A DNA stretch of 64,000 nt from contig NW_027133892.1 of NCBI RefSeq assembly GCF_037392515.1, forward strand, positions 1,178,001 through 1,242,000, written 5' to 3'. The position numbers were made by a program, and so were the translations under genes. Every line of letters starts with the position of its first letter. The stretch's first letter is position 1. The DNA is from Haliotis asinina (taxonomy: Eukaryota > Mollusca > Gastropoda > Lepetellida > Haliotidae). Below the pieces are notes generated by a model. That model saw only the letters and a list, made by a program, of their open reading frames with translations. It was not told where the DNA came from and searched no databases. Of the stretch, positions 12,690 through 23,814 are shown piece by piece.

Positions 12690-14400
12690 GGGTTCTAGGC
12701 TATGGTTGGGTTACCCCTTTAAAGGTCTGAGAGTTAGTGTGCCATGTTCTGGGGGAGCACCCCTTTTAGGTCCTACAGTTAGGGAGCTATGCTGCGGGCG
12801 GAGCACCCCTTTAAAGGTCTGTCTGAGGGTAAGGATGCATTGCTGTGAGTTGGCAGTCTTTTAAAGGTAAGAGATTTGGGACACCCAGCTCTGGGTGGGA
12901 CACCCGTTTCACAGTCTTAGGGTTAAGGTGCCATGGTATGGGTGGGACACCCCTTTCAGAATCCTATGCTTAGGGTAGCGTGGTATGGGTGAGACTCAGA
13001 ATCTTAGGGTTAGGGTGCAACACTATGGTCGGGACACCCTTTTCAGAGTCTTAGGGTTAGGTTGCCATGGTATGGGTGGGACACCCCTTTCAGAGTCTTA
13101 GGGTTAGGGTGTGATGTTATGTTTAGGACACCCCTTTGAGAGTCTTAGGGTTAGGGTGCCATGGTATGGGTGGGACACCCTTTTCAGAATCTTAGGATTA
13201 GGTTGCAATGGTATGGGTGGGACACCCTTTTCAGAGTCTTAGGGTTAGGGTGCCATGGTATGGGTGGGACACCCCTTTGAGAGTCTTAGGGTTAGGGTGC
13301 CATGGTATGGGTGGAACACCCCTTTGAGAGTCTTAGGGTTAGGGTGCCATGGTATGGGTGGGACACCCCTTTGAGAGTCTTAGGGTTAGGGAGCCATGGT
13401 ATGGGTGGGACACCCCTTTGAGAGTCTTAGGGTTAGGGTGCCATGGTATGGGTGGGACACCCTTTTCAGAGTCTTAGGGTTAGGGTGCCATGGTATGGGT
13501 GGGACACCCCTTTGAGAGTCTTAGGGTTAGGGTGCCATGGTATGGGTGGGACACCCTTTTCAGAGTCTTAGGGTTAGGGTGCCATGGTATGGGTGGGACA
13601 CCCCTTTGAGAGTCGGAGGGTTAGGGTGCCATGGTATGGGTGGGACACCGTTTTCAGAGTCTTAGGGTTAGGGTGCCATGGTATGGGTGGGACACCCCTT
13701 TGAGAGTCGGAGGGTTAGGGTGCCATGGTATGGGTGGGACCCCCTTTTCAGAGTCTTAGGGTTAGGGTGCCATGGTATGGGTGGGACACCCCTTTGAGAG
13801 TCTTGGGGTTAGGGTGCCATGGTATGGGTGGGACACCCCTTTGAGAGTCTTAGGGTTAGGGAGCCATGGTATGGGTGGGACACCCCTTTCAGAGTCTTAG
13901 GGTTAGGGTGCCATGGTATGGGTGGGACACCCTTTTCAGAGTCTTAGGGTTAGGGTGCCATGGTATGGGTGGGACACCCCTTTGAGAGTCGGAGGGTTAG
14001 GGTGCCATGGTATGGGTGGGACACCCTTTTCAGAGTCTTAGGGTTAGGGTGCAACACTATGGGTGGGACACCCCTTTGAGAGTCGGAGGGTTAGGGTGCC
14101 ATGGTATGGGTGGGACACCGTTTTCAGAGTCTTAGGGTTAGGGTGCAACACTATGGGTGGGACACCCCTTTGAGAGTCGTAGGGTTAGGGTGCCATGGTA
14201 TGGGTGGGACACCGTTTTCAGAGTCTTAAGGTTAAGGTGCCATGGTATGGTGGGACACCGTTTTCAGAGTCTTAGTTTTAGGGTACTATGTTATGGGTGG
14301 GACACCCCTTTCAGAGTCTTAATGTTATAGTCCTATGATACGTTTGGGATACCTTATTCAGAATGTTAGGTTTATGGTACTATGTTAAGGGTGGAAATTT
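12690..14400. repeat. 47-bp minisatellite with telomere-type hexamers
   Basis: About 35 units, with spacing of exactly 47 bp in the centre (for example 13,298 to 13,345). Each has 'ttagggttaggg', 'tgccatggtatgggtggg' and 'acacccctttgagagtc', or the 'ttttcagagtc' variant. Two subtypes partly alternate, suggesting a higher-order unit of about 94 bp. Both edges decay gradually. Confidence 0.95.
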
Positions 14401-15595
14401 GATAAAAATAGAAAGAGTGTGTTGGCCCTACATCTTGGCTAATTTCCATTAAACAAAAAATGGGACAACTAACAAGTTGCGGCTGATCGAGATGAAAAGT
14501 AGAACTTCTGAAAGATATTTGTCTGAAAGAAAAATACATTTACTTACTGGCATTGAAAGAACTGTCAGCCATAAGGACAGGCAGGAAACAAAAACATTTT
14601 GTCCCAGTGGTTTTCAGCAGCAGCAGAGATAAGTGTCACATTAACAGCTCTGAAACATAAAAAAACGCATAAATATACTCAGTCATATTTTCGGATTCTC
14701 TCTCATGTCTTTGTGGCTATTATCTACTTTTATATGAAATTATCGAGTTATTTAATGTAGTTGCTACTCGCTAAAACAACATTTTTTTTGGTTTATTTCC
14801 CTGCCATGTTGGAATTTCTGGTAACGCAGGTTGATGCTGGAGCTAAAGCAGCACCCAATAGATCTGTGACACCACTTCTACTTCCCTACACTCACAACAA
14901 ACCAATCATCAGACCTTACCATTAATGCAGATGAAGTGGTCCATCAATTGAAATTAAACCAGCTTGTGAATATATCAACTTTGGTTTTCAGTCCAGCTTT
15001 GAAGAAGTCATTATGCAACAGCTGTTTTTCTCATGTCAGATATACTCATGGTTCCTGTTGAAAGTTGAGGTGCCTCCATTCTGTATCCCTTGTGATGAAA
15101 GAATCACGGTCAAGCCTGTCCTGATTGACTACTGATTTTTCCATCACAAGGGATAAGTTTCAGTGCAAAAATAGTGAAATGTATTGGTGATGTACCTTCA
15201 GTTGTTGATAACCTGTTGCTTGTTTTATATCTTGTATTGTCCATATTTTATAATTTCCTTGTTTTTAATGTAGTTTGTCACTTGGTCTAAATATTCTTGT
15301 TTTAAGTGTCATGAATATATAGCTTGTTTTAATCACTACATAGTGGAAATACTGCCAATATGACCAGAAAACTCACTCACCCACTCACATACTATTTTGA
15401 TTATAATTGTTGAATAAAATACTGAAGAAAGTGAGTGGGATGGGATGTGGAGTACACTGGTCAGTGTTGTACACCTGCCACCCCTGTACTGTACACTGTC
15501 AGTCTTAATTAAACGGAGGTAGATGCACTCACTGGTCAGTGTTGGACACCAGCCACCCCTGGCGTGCACTGCAGGGTGGAAGTTTTATAGGGATA
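14400..15595. other. Intergenic, no feature seen
   Basis: AT-rich sequence with a short 'actcactcacccactcac' remnant near 15,370, probably a SINE tail. No gene is supported. Confidence 0.4.
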
Positions 15596-15596
15596 A

Positions 15597-16205
15597 ACTG
15601 GTGGTGAGGACAAACGGTACTTCCAGTGCTCAAAAATTCTACTTTTAGTACTGACAATTTCTACTTCCGGTCTTTTCAAAATATACTTCCAGTCGACATA
15701 AAATTGTACTTCCGGTTCTGAGAAAATTGTACTTCCGGTCATGACCAATTCTTCTTCCGGCGCAGATAAATTCTACTTCCGGTGCTGGCAAAATTGTACT
15801 TCCGGTGCTGACATTCTACTTGCGGTCCTGAGAAAATTCTACTTCCGGTGCTGACATTCTACTTCCGGTGCTGGCAAAATTCTACTTCCGGTTCTGACAA
15901 AATTCTACTTCCGGTGCCGACAAAATTGTACTTCCGGTGCTGACATTCTACTTCCGGTGCCGATAAATTCTACTTCCGGTGCTGGAAAAATTGTACCTCC
16001 GGTTCTGAAAAAATTCTACTTCCGGTGCCGACAAAATTGTACTTCCGGTGCTGGCAAAATTGTACTTCCGGCGCCGATAAATTCTACTTCCGGTGCTGGC
16101 AAAATTGTACTTCCGGTTCTGACAAAATTCTACTTCCGGTGCTGGCAAAATTGTACTTCCGGTTCTGACAAAATTCTACTTCCGGTACTCGCAAAGTCTA
16201 CATCC
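15597..16205. repeat. 22-bp minisatellite, copy B
   Basis: About 26 units of 'aaattctacttccggtgctg' and variants. The array corresponds to 361-760 at the left of the window. Open frames on both strands give simple repeats of a serine/glycine-rich or arginine-rich peptide and are not considered genes. Confidence 0.95.
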
Positions 16206-16224
16206 CCTACACTAAGTACTAAGA

Positions 16225-17770
16225 CAGTACATCCAGTACCGACAGCCTGTACGTTCAGTAGTAACAGCGCCGATATTTTCAACATGTCGTATCATATGTG
16301 TATGTCCAAACAACGATAGAATAGATTGTGGCAAAAAGTAAACATGCACTGTCACGAATGTTCCTTTTTGACTCTGTCCGAAGCTGCTCAGATCACTACA
16401 GTAACTGGTACAACCGTAAAACAAGCTGCTTGGGAATATCCGAGTATGTAGACATATGTCAAACAGTCAGCTTTGCAAGTAATAGTATATGTGCAATGCA
16501 AGCAAAGACGTTTCCACTAAACACTACGTTCCTTAATTGTCAAATAAGGCTTGGAATTTCTTCGTGAGAGTTTTATGTTTACATGGCTACTCTGAAATTT
16601 AAGACCGATTTCATGCTAAGCCTTTCATTTCACACATCAAGTGACATCAATAGACTTAGATTGTCAAATTGTAAATAATGTTCAGCCAATGAAAGATCTC
16701 CGGAAAAGCTGTACCTTCTTTGATCACGTGACGTGTGTGGATGCGTACCTGTGTTCCCTTTGATTGATTAGATTGTAAAATAAACTGCACCATATAGTTA
16801 TGAAATTGCCAATGGACGAGTTCAATTTAAGGGTAACAGTGGTTGGTTGTATTTTTAGAAATTCTCAATTGTTGCACCTTCATTCTTCAATTGTTATTTG
16901 CTTTTGTGTCACTCTGATTGTATGTTTCATGGTGTTCATCTTGGCACAGTAATATACAGAGACAAAGAGTTCCCAGACATGACACACTAAGCCCACTGTT
17001 ATCTCTCTCGGAGGTGACAACAGTCTCTCAGCTGACCAGTCTGCCGCCAGAACTGTTGTGTTCGAGGCGTGACGTCATATCTGTCAATGATGACGTCATG
17101 ACTCTGTCCCCGTCTCGGCACCCAGTTGCTGTTTACACAAGAAAAGTCATAACTGGCTACACTGACGTCACGGCTGTGCCCTGACACTGGGCTGTGTACT
17201 TGCCCCCAGTTATTGTTGACTTCCGGAGACCGACTGACTTGTTTACAAATAATTGCTGCGAATGGCTTTGGTCTGAAACAGTCCTGTGGTTCTTTTCCAT
17301 ACCTACATTAATCCTCTATGTTATCATTATTATAGTATATTATGTTTAAGCGTCCATATTTCCACAGAAATACCCTGAATACATCAACAACACATACTTG
17401 ATTCATTCAGGCACACATAAAATATTATTTACCAAGTCACGTGACCGTTTATGAGTCGAAGGGAAATTGGTTGACGTTTCAGAATTTATAGTTACACTCT
17501 GTCAACAACAAATGAATTTATCAATGTTTCACGGTGATGGTTTGTTTGTGCATTTGTTGTGTCGGATTCAACGACGGTAGCCCCGGTGAAATGAGTGAGT
17601 AAGTGAGTGAGTGTAAATTTTGGTTGGTATTCAGTGCCAGACCCGACAATCCATGCGATGGCAGTTACCATTATATATGTGTTTAAAGTTTGTTTTGCGG
17701 GTAGTAATGCATAGCACAGAAGCATACGTATGGCACAATACACGTTTTCAAGAAGAAAAATTGCACATAT
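16225..17770. repeat. Segmental duplication, copy B
   Basis: Direct-orientation partner of 820-2,300, about 15.3 kb away. It contains the TGACGTCA sites at 17,070, 17,091 and 17,163. An open frame across 16,918-17,184 covers the conserved part, but copy A has lost the same frame through an indel. A functional gene is not supported. Confidence 0.8.
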
Positions 17771-19640
17771 TCATAATACGTTGTCCAGCCAGAAATGGCC
17801 TACCAGACACTTAGTTACAATAAAAACTATTTGAGAGCGCTAAAGCGCTAAGATATAATTCAAATTATACCACACAAGAAAGGTATAAGTATTCATTCTC
17901 ACGAATCTTTCTTAAAATTATGACATTATAAGTTTTTTTTCTGCGCCTAAACATAGCGCTCACTGTAGCGACAAGTGGTGTGGAGAGTTGAGGATACTTC
18001 CTAAGACATGGTTTCATCTGTGGAGGGCAGAATAAAGAATTGTGAGTAAATAGCATTGCCTTTCAGCCACAACGTAGATCGGATGTCTAAATAAAATGGA
18101 CATGAGGTTAGAAAATGTGTCATCTTCAACTTGAGAGTAATTGCAGTGTTTCGATATACGTTGCTTTAATGCAGTTTTGCGACGGGAAAGTCGACCAACT
18201 TCTACCTCTAAAAGGAGGGAGAGACATCTCCCTTCGCTGAGAGCTGTCAGAGACTGAACGAACATAAGGAGAAACTCCCAGAGTATTTTTGAATATTCTA
18301 GTAACTGGAACATCATCAGAAATTAATTTGTCTGAAGAAATTTAAGACCATGTTATCCTAGGGGATTTTCTTAACCTGAAGGACCAAGTTTGAATGCAAC
18401 TAGTCAGTCTTATGGTTCAGCTGTATTTAATTTTCTCCCAAAACGGGTAAATTCTATTTATTGTCTTGAAATACAGGAGAGCCACCCCATTTCACCCCCA
18501 ACTGCAAGATTTACTGTCTTAGGATAATTGTATTAATTATCTGTCTCATCATCTCAAATATGCCCAGATCACACGACGTCATCCGTCTATCGGTGACGAT
18601 ACACACTACTCGGCAAGTCAACAGTGCACAGTACGTCTAGCACCAACTTGTTTGTTTTAACAGTGTTCCATTAAGTAACGCAACATTGTTACATAGTTAT
18701 TTTCGCACACAAGAAGCGTTACTGCCGGTGAAATCCAGTTCTGGAGCATGACAACATTTATTTAGCAAACATAACTCATATCTTTACAAGAAATACAGAA
18801 ACAATACAGATGTTCAGAATAGAATACAGGTTTGTTGTAACCTACAGTTTTAACAGTATGTAACAGGCAGATTGAAAAATTGTATAATTTTAAATTTGAT
18901 TTTGTTTGATTTCAGAGAGAGATCCTGACGAAAGAGAAAATACTGACACAGCTCGGATAATGCTTGTCGATTCTGTATATCTTTACTTGACTTGAACACT
19001 CGCATCCATGTGTGTATTTAAAGACGAAAAGAATAAAATAGATTCTTAATTCTGTACAAGCTTTTGCTCTTTGTGGAGTACTGTGTTACCAGCAATAACA
19101 CGATGGTTACAAATTCTATCCGCTTGGGTGCAGTTGCTTTCCTGTGGGCCATGGAAGATCAGCTGGACACGCCCTGCTATCTGGGTGATCCTAGAGGCGA
19201 CCCTTTGCTGAACATAGAATGTTTTATTCAGTTTCCAAATCGAACTGTTGTACCACACTGACGCTATGCAAACACCTACAAAGTGTAATATTCAAATGCA
19301 CTCGTCATCAGGGGAATCGGAACTACAGGGATTAAACACTTGACTCCATTACCGTACCAGGTACTGTTCCGGCTTGGATAATATCTAGCGTATGTGTCAG
19401 TGGCATTTGTGCATACAACGATGCCTGTGCTGCTCAAACAATCATTCAGTAGTATTTCAGTGGGTTTGTGAACACAACTGAATTGGTAGTGTCGAGTGCA
19501 GTAAGTGTCTGAAATTATCGTTATGTCGCCCACATTGCCGTTTTCAGTCCTTGCAGACCTTCAGTGGCACGTCAGTACCTTGCCATAACAACTGGGTACA
19601 AGTATGTACAGTGGTGGGTTTAGAGTACAGAGGCTATGTC
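17770..19640. other. Intergenic, no gene seen
   Basis: Open frames on the minus strand at 18,014-18,316 have no recognisable family. A small stem with 'agtaacgc' and 'gcgttact' arms lies at about 18,675-18,724. Confidence 0.4.
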
Positions 19641-19654
19641 GTCAGCACCGCCAG

Positions 19655-19820
19655 CTATATGACGTCACGACGCCAGCTATGACGTCAGGCCCGGCGACCA
19701 ACCTCGCAGCGTGTCAGCTGTAGAAAAGAAAGAAAGACGTTTATATCCATTGAGTCCTGTACGGTACGGCGCGGTGGGCGGGGCATCTTCACGCACCTTG
19801 TGTCGTTTTTTAATATATAG
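19655..19820. promoter_or_regulatory. Orphan promoter-like CRE and GC-box cluster
   Basis: Two TGACGTCA palindromes (19,660-19,667 and 19,680-19,687) lie in 'ccagctat' half-repeats. They are followed by a GC box 'gtgggcgggg' near 19,769 and an AT stretch 'taatatatag' near 19,811. The local CpG content is high for this region. No coding exon follows in either direction within several kb, so this is a candidate only. Confidence 0.3.
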
Positions 19821-20270
19821 ATATGAATCTTTCTGCTGTCAGTGTTTTGATATAATGTAATTCATTCGGTATACAGGGGTTATTTTTATATAATGAATCG
19901 TATATTCAGCTTTTAGGCCAGAGCGAAATACGTTGTGACCGTTTTATCCATTCAGAAAACATTTGATTAATGTTATTGCTAAAACATTCTTTACCTTTGC
20001 TGGTTTAAAAAATGTTGTCATTCCGATTTTTCCCCATATGTCGTTCCAGGAACAGTAAACCAAGCTAATGAAATGTAAGGACTTGTATGTCAGTGTAGAC
20101 ATACTTCATACTGTGTACCCAGAGCAGCACCACAATATACTCCATACAGAAGCGCCGTTAAGCAGCAGTGATGTCACAGTAGTAAACATGTATCATGTTT
20201 CGTCATCGTTTCATTTTTTGCTGCTAGAGAATGTCTGAAGTGTTTTGTTTTTTCAGCAACAGTAAATTTA

Positions 20271-20778
20271 TACACATGCACAAAAGTTAAGCGCAACATT
20301 TTTTATAGTGTATTTATTTTACCACGGAAGAAGATCCGAAGTATAAACTATAAATGTTTATGACTGAATTAACCATTCTGGAACCTAAGATTGTCAAGAT
20401 ATAACGAGGAAAACGTTCTGCTGAATCTTGAAAATCAGTCTTGAAAATCAAGTTTCACACACTTGGTTTCACCGGTCTGTTGTGAGATTTTCCTATCACT
20501 TTAGAGTTAGGAAATCAGTCTTTGTGAGGAGAAAGTTAACTACCGCTGAGGGATGGCAGGTGATAGGTGATAGGCATAAAAAATGCTGGCATGTCATGCA
20601 GGGCCATTGCAAGGCATATGGGTCGTCATCACAGCGTCATCGCCCGTTTAGTTGCCAAACATAATCAAACCAGTGATGTCAATGACAGGCATAGATCTCG
20701 TCATGATAGTTACCACTGAGTATCCCAAGTAGCAGATCACAAAAATAGTGGGTGGCTCTTAACTTTTGTGCATGTGTA
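20271..20778 (+). mobile_element. Tc1/mariner-type deletion derivative with intact ends
   Basis: The terminal inverted repeat 'tacacatgcacaaaagttaa' begins at 20,271. Its inverse ends at 20,778, and a TA dinucleotide flanks both sides, as expected for Tc1/mariner insertion. The interior keeps a frameshifted remnant of the transposase N-terminal helix-turn-helix region around 20,550-20,700, reading 'AGMSCRAIARHMGRHHSVIA' and then 'RLVAKHNQ'. The catalytic part is missing, so the element is non-autonomous. At 508 bp it is about a third of a full element. Confidence 0.85.
20550..20710 (+). pseudogene. Remnant of Tc1-like transposase N-terminus
   Basis: Two overlapping frames together read the DNA-binding domain of a Tc1-like transposase: 'WQVIG' in one frame, then 'AGMSCRAIARHMG' after a +1 shift. 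Frameshift and stop codons exclude function. It lies inside the inverted-repeat element at 20,271-20,778. Confidence 0.75.
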
Positions 20779-20789
20779 TAAGTTGAATT

Positions 20790-21890
20790 GCACGTTTATA
20801 TCTTTTTTTTTGGTCAGTCTGTGTCGGCACTGTCGTATTTCGGACATTTTGTTATTATTATAGAATAACCATTCCAGGTAGTGTGAGGGCGTTCCCCAAT
20901 AAAAACCCAATATTTTATCCAGGAATACGTTACATTGTCCATACTCCATAAATAATCAGTTTTTAAAAGAGAAACACTCACTCCAAAAAGTAAGACTGCC
21001 TCGTTTTCCATCAAGAAATGCCGATATAATGCTGGAATCGTCCCACCGTGACCTCATCCACGTGCCAGATCCAGTAACCGCAGGATCATGATGAGGGAGG
21101 TGTCCTTTCCGTGTCCACTGATGGCCGTCCTACCTCGCAGGTCATGTGTTAGAGGCGAGCGACAATGTTATTATGACAGTACAAATCGATGTTAGTCGGC
21201 ACTCAAAGTGCCCCAAAAGGCCAAATGTTTGTTAGTTGTTTGTAATGGTGTTTGCATCGCCCTGATGGACCGTAAATAGTGTTTAAACTACAACAATTCC
21301 GTTCTTATCATCACTCACCATCTTCAAATAAGTAATGCCATGATAAATTCCCTCGCCCTCCAAAAATGCCCACATGTCTGTTATGTAATGTGCCAAGTAA
21401 TAAGTACTGACGTCTACGTTGTACATGCTTATGCGTAAGATTCATTATTTACTCCAATTTTAACCGTGAATGGTCTTTCAGCATCCGGTAGAGGGTGCAC
21501 ACGCCTCTGTGCGTGAATATGATTCCCCGTGACTGGTTGTTTGCTAGTATTACTGCTTCGTCTGTGAAACAAAACAGGAATTAGACGGGATCAATTTGTT
21601 TAAGGTGTAGCAGTGCGGTAAAGCCCCATGTGCTCTACATGTTATAGCGGGATATACTCTGGAAAACAATTTATGCAACTTCACATTGACCTGTACCCGT
21701 GCTAGGCACGGTAATGCATTTTGAAATAGGTTAGATTCTGAATAAATAAAGGTTAGATCCTGTGTTCACCAGTTACAACATAACAAACATGTTTGGAATC
21801 TTTTTGCATTTCTCACTGTCGTATGCATTAAAACAATTTATGTTTACAAAAAAAATATCCAGCCACAGAGTACATTAGAATCACCAAGGG
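20790..21890. other. Intergenic, no feature seen
   Basis: No coding sequence or repeat supported. Confidence 0.4.
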
Positions 21891-21899
21891 CAGGGGTGA

Positions 21900-22110
21900 A
21901 TGGTTGATAGTTTAACAGACACCGAAACGTCGTCAGAAGTGGACAGTGTATCTGTACAGGTTGACTGAAATTTGTGCACATAACACGCCTCTGTTTGCCG
22001 TCCCAGGACGAAGGTCCGCTGGTTCAAGTACAGACGTAATGACGTCATCATCGCCCGTTCTGACGTCACAGGTTTTCACCCGTCTGCTCTCCGTCCAAGC
22101 TGTCAAGATC
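21900..22110 (-). other. Third copy of the 21-bp-spaced CRE module, inverted
   Basis: On the minus strand this reads 'gatgatgacgtcatt' preceded by 'tgacgtcagaacgggc'. It matches the module in both segmental-duplication copies, with the same 21-bp offset between palindromes (22,040 and 22,061). A frame on this strand gives 'DVRTGDDDVIT', comparable with 'DVISVNDDVMT' at 17,070. Flanking similarity is weak. Confidence 0.5.
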
Positions 22111-22177
22111 AAGACTTCACCACAAGCTTGGTTTTCGAAATATTCAAATGACTTAAGTATTCGCTCGGTTCTCTGGT

Positions 22178-22212
22178 TGAGGAGGGGAGGGGAGGGGAGG
22201 GGAGGGGAGGAT
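22178..22212. repeat. (ggagg)n simple repeat
   Basis: Purine-only run of 'ggaggggagg' units. Confidence 0.9.
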
Positions 22213-22219
22213 AGGATTG

Positions 22220-23170
22220 AACTGGTGATGGGTGCGGGAGAAAAAAGGAGAGACACTAATGCATTTAGAGCACTACAGTGTCCTATTTTTCATTTTATGT
22301 GGAAAAAACAAGTTCTATGAACAGTTAATTTCTTTATTGGAATTGGGGTAGATATAGATACATATAAGTTCATATGAAATCACTCAATGATTGAATGATT
22401 CCCGAAAGCTTGAATGAAACAAACGTAATAATCAATATATATGTACTACATGTATAACATTTATGCAGCATAGGACATCATGTTGCATTGCCCATGTCAG
22501 AATACAGCTAGTTTGTGAGGGTTGGGCGATATCAGGCGATCAGAGATCCCCGGGGGCAGAGAAATAAGACTATGAATACTGTGCACTCTTTGTGAAGTTG
22601 ACTGACGTGCATGTGCCCCATCCTGAACGTCCTGGGTTCGAAACGCTCCTGGGTTCGAAACCATTACTTTACAGACATATTAAACCACAGAGAAAATACT
22701 GCTATACCTTGATATAAACACGGTGATGAGTATAGTTTATGCAAAAGTACACTCGTGGAAATTATCACTTACTTATATCAGACTTGAAGGCGCGTCGTCG
22801 GCGTGAGTTTCCGTTAACGGCTGGTTTTTAGATATTTGTAGGCCGCTTCAGTTAGTTAGCACTGCCTCTGTTAACCTCGAGGAGGCAATGGAATGCAAGA
22901 TACAATCAACCAGGTTCGAACCTGCCGAACAAACACGTTATTTTCATCAGAAAATATAAATACTCAACGGTCTCTTGGTAAATATGTGTATGTAGCATTC
23001 CGTGTAAGAAACAACTTTTAACTTGTCAATGTCTATCTCGCCATCACCACCCAACATTACTATTTCGATATATTGTATGCATGGCTATAACGACAGTGTG
23101 TAAATGCTACGTTTATACAGTCCAATAATGTGGCTTGCGTCGATAAATCTGTGTGCCTGAATAATTGTTA
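22220..23170. other. Intergenic, no feature seen
   Basis: Contains isolated B-box-like strings ('gggttcgaaac', 'aggttcgaacctg'), but no tRNA fold could be built around them. Confidence 0.4.
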
Positions 23171-23177
23171 TGTATTC

Positions 23178-23232
23178 ACGCCACGCCACGCCACGCCACG
23201 CCACGCCACGCCACGCAACGCCACGCCACGCC
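23178..23232. repeat. (ccacg)n pentanucleotide repeat
   Basis: About 11 units with one substitution. Open frames in all three plus-strand phases are artefacts. Confidence 0.95.
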
Positions 23233-23711
23233 CGGGTGGGACTGGAGTCAGTGTGTACCTGGTACCAGAAAGTTCCAAAGTTCCCGAGTCTATCCTTCCT
23301 TCAACACTGTGTTCTTCAATATTGTTTTCAGTTCATTAATCAAGCTCAAATGGCTATAATATCGCGTATAACATATCCAAACTTATCGCACATTGTACAA
23401 CAAAGTGTAACATTACTCTGGTCAAACAGTCGCACTGCCTTTCCCCTCATGATATATGAGTGTTTATTCCGCCTCCTCCATTAATACAGTGTAGGAAGGC
23501 TAGCAACAATGTTTCAACTTCACTATGCATCTCCAAGGGCAGATGAAACGAAAATGTTATTTCAGCTTACGAAAAAGAAAAGAAACATCTTGTTTAGCAC
23601 ATGGTCGGCCAGCCATATGATATGAGTGTTTTTCCCCCCTCTTCATCGTTCATACAATGTAGAATTCGAAAAAGAGTGTTTGAATGTTGCACTGTGCACT
23701 GTTTGTTCTTG

Positions 23712-23812
23712 TACGCCACGCTCAGCACGTTTCCAGCTCCATGGCTCCGGTCTGTAAATACTTGAGTCTGTACCAAGCAATCCAGTGATCATAGCTTGAA
23801 CATGGATCTATG
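23712..23812 (+). mobile_element. Fragment of dispersed repeat family ('cgccgcactcagcaatatt')
   Basis: Reads 'acgccacgctcagcacg', 'ggtctgtaaatacttgagtc' and 'caatccagtgatca', the same order as the longer copies near 57 and 61.8 kb. Confidence 0.75.
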
Positions 23813-23814
23813 CA

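Noticed and set aside
12690..14400. True telomere or chromosome end
   Set aside because: The hexamers occur only in pairs inside a longer 47-bp unit and unique sequence continues on both sides.
15948..16319. Open frames of 66-120 codons on both strands
   Set aside because: Products of the 22-bp minisatellite with repeated short peptides; no start context or splice signals.
16918..17184. 88-codon frame in duplication copy B
   Set aside because: Copy A has a one-base indel and a stop in the matching frame, and no splice structure is evident; kept only as a finding about the CRE module.
18014..18316. 100-codon minus-strand frame
   Set aside because: No recognised domain; an adjacent frame is equally plausible and both lack splice or start evidence. 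A decayed retroelement is possible but not supportable.
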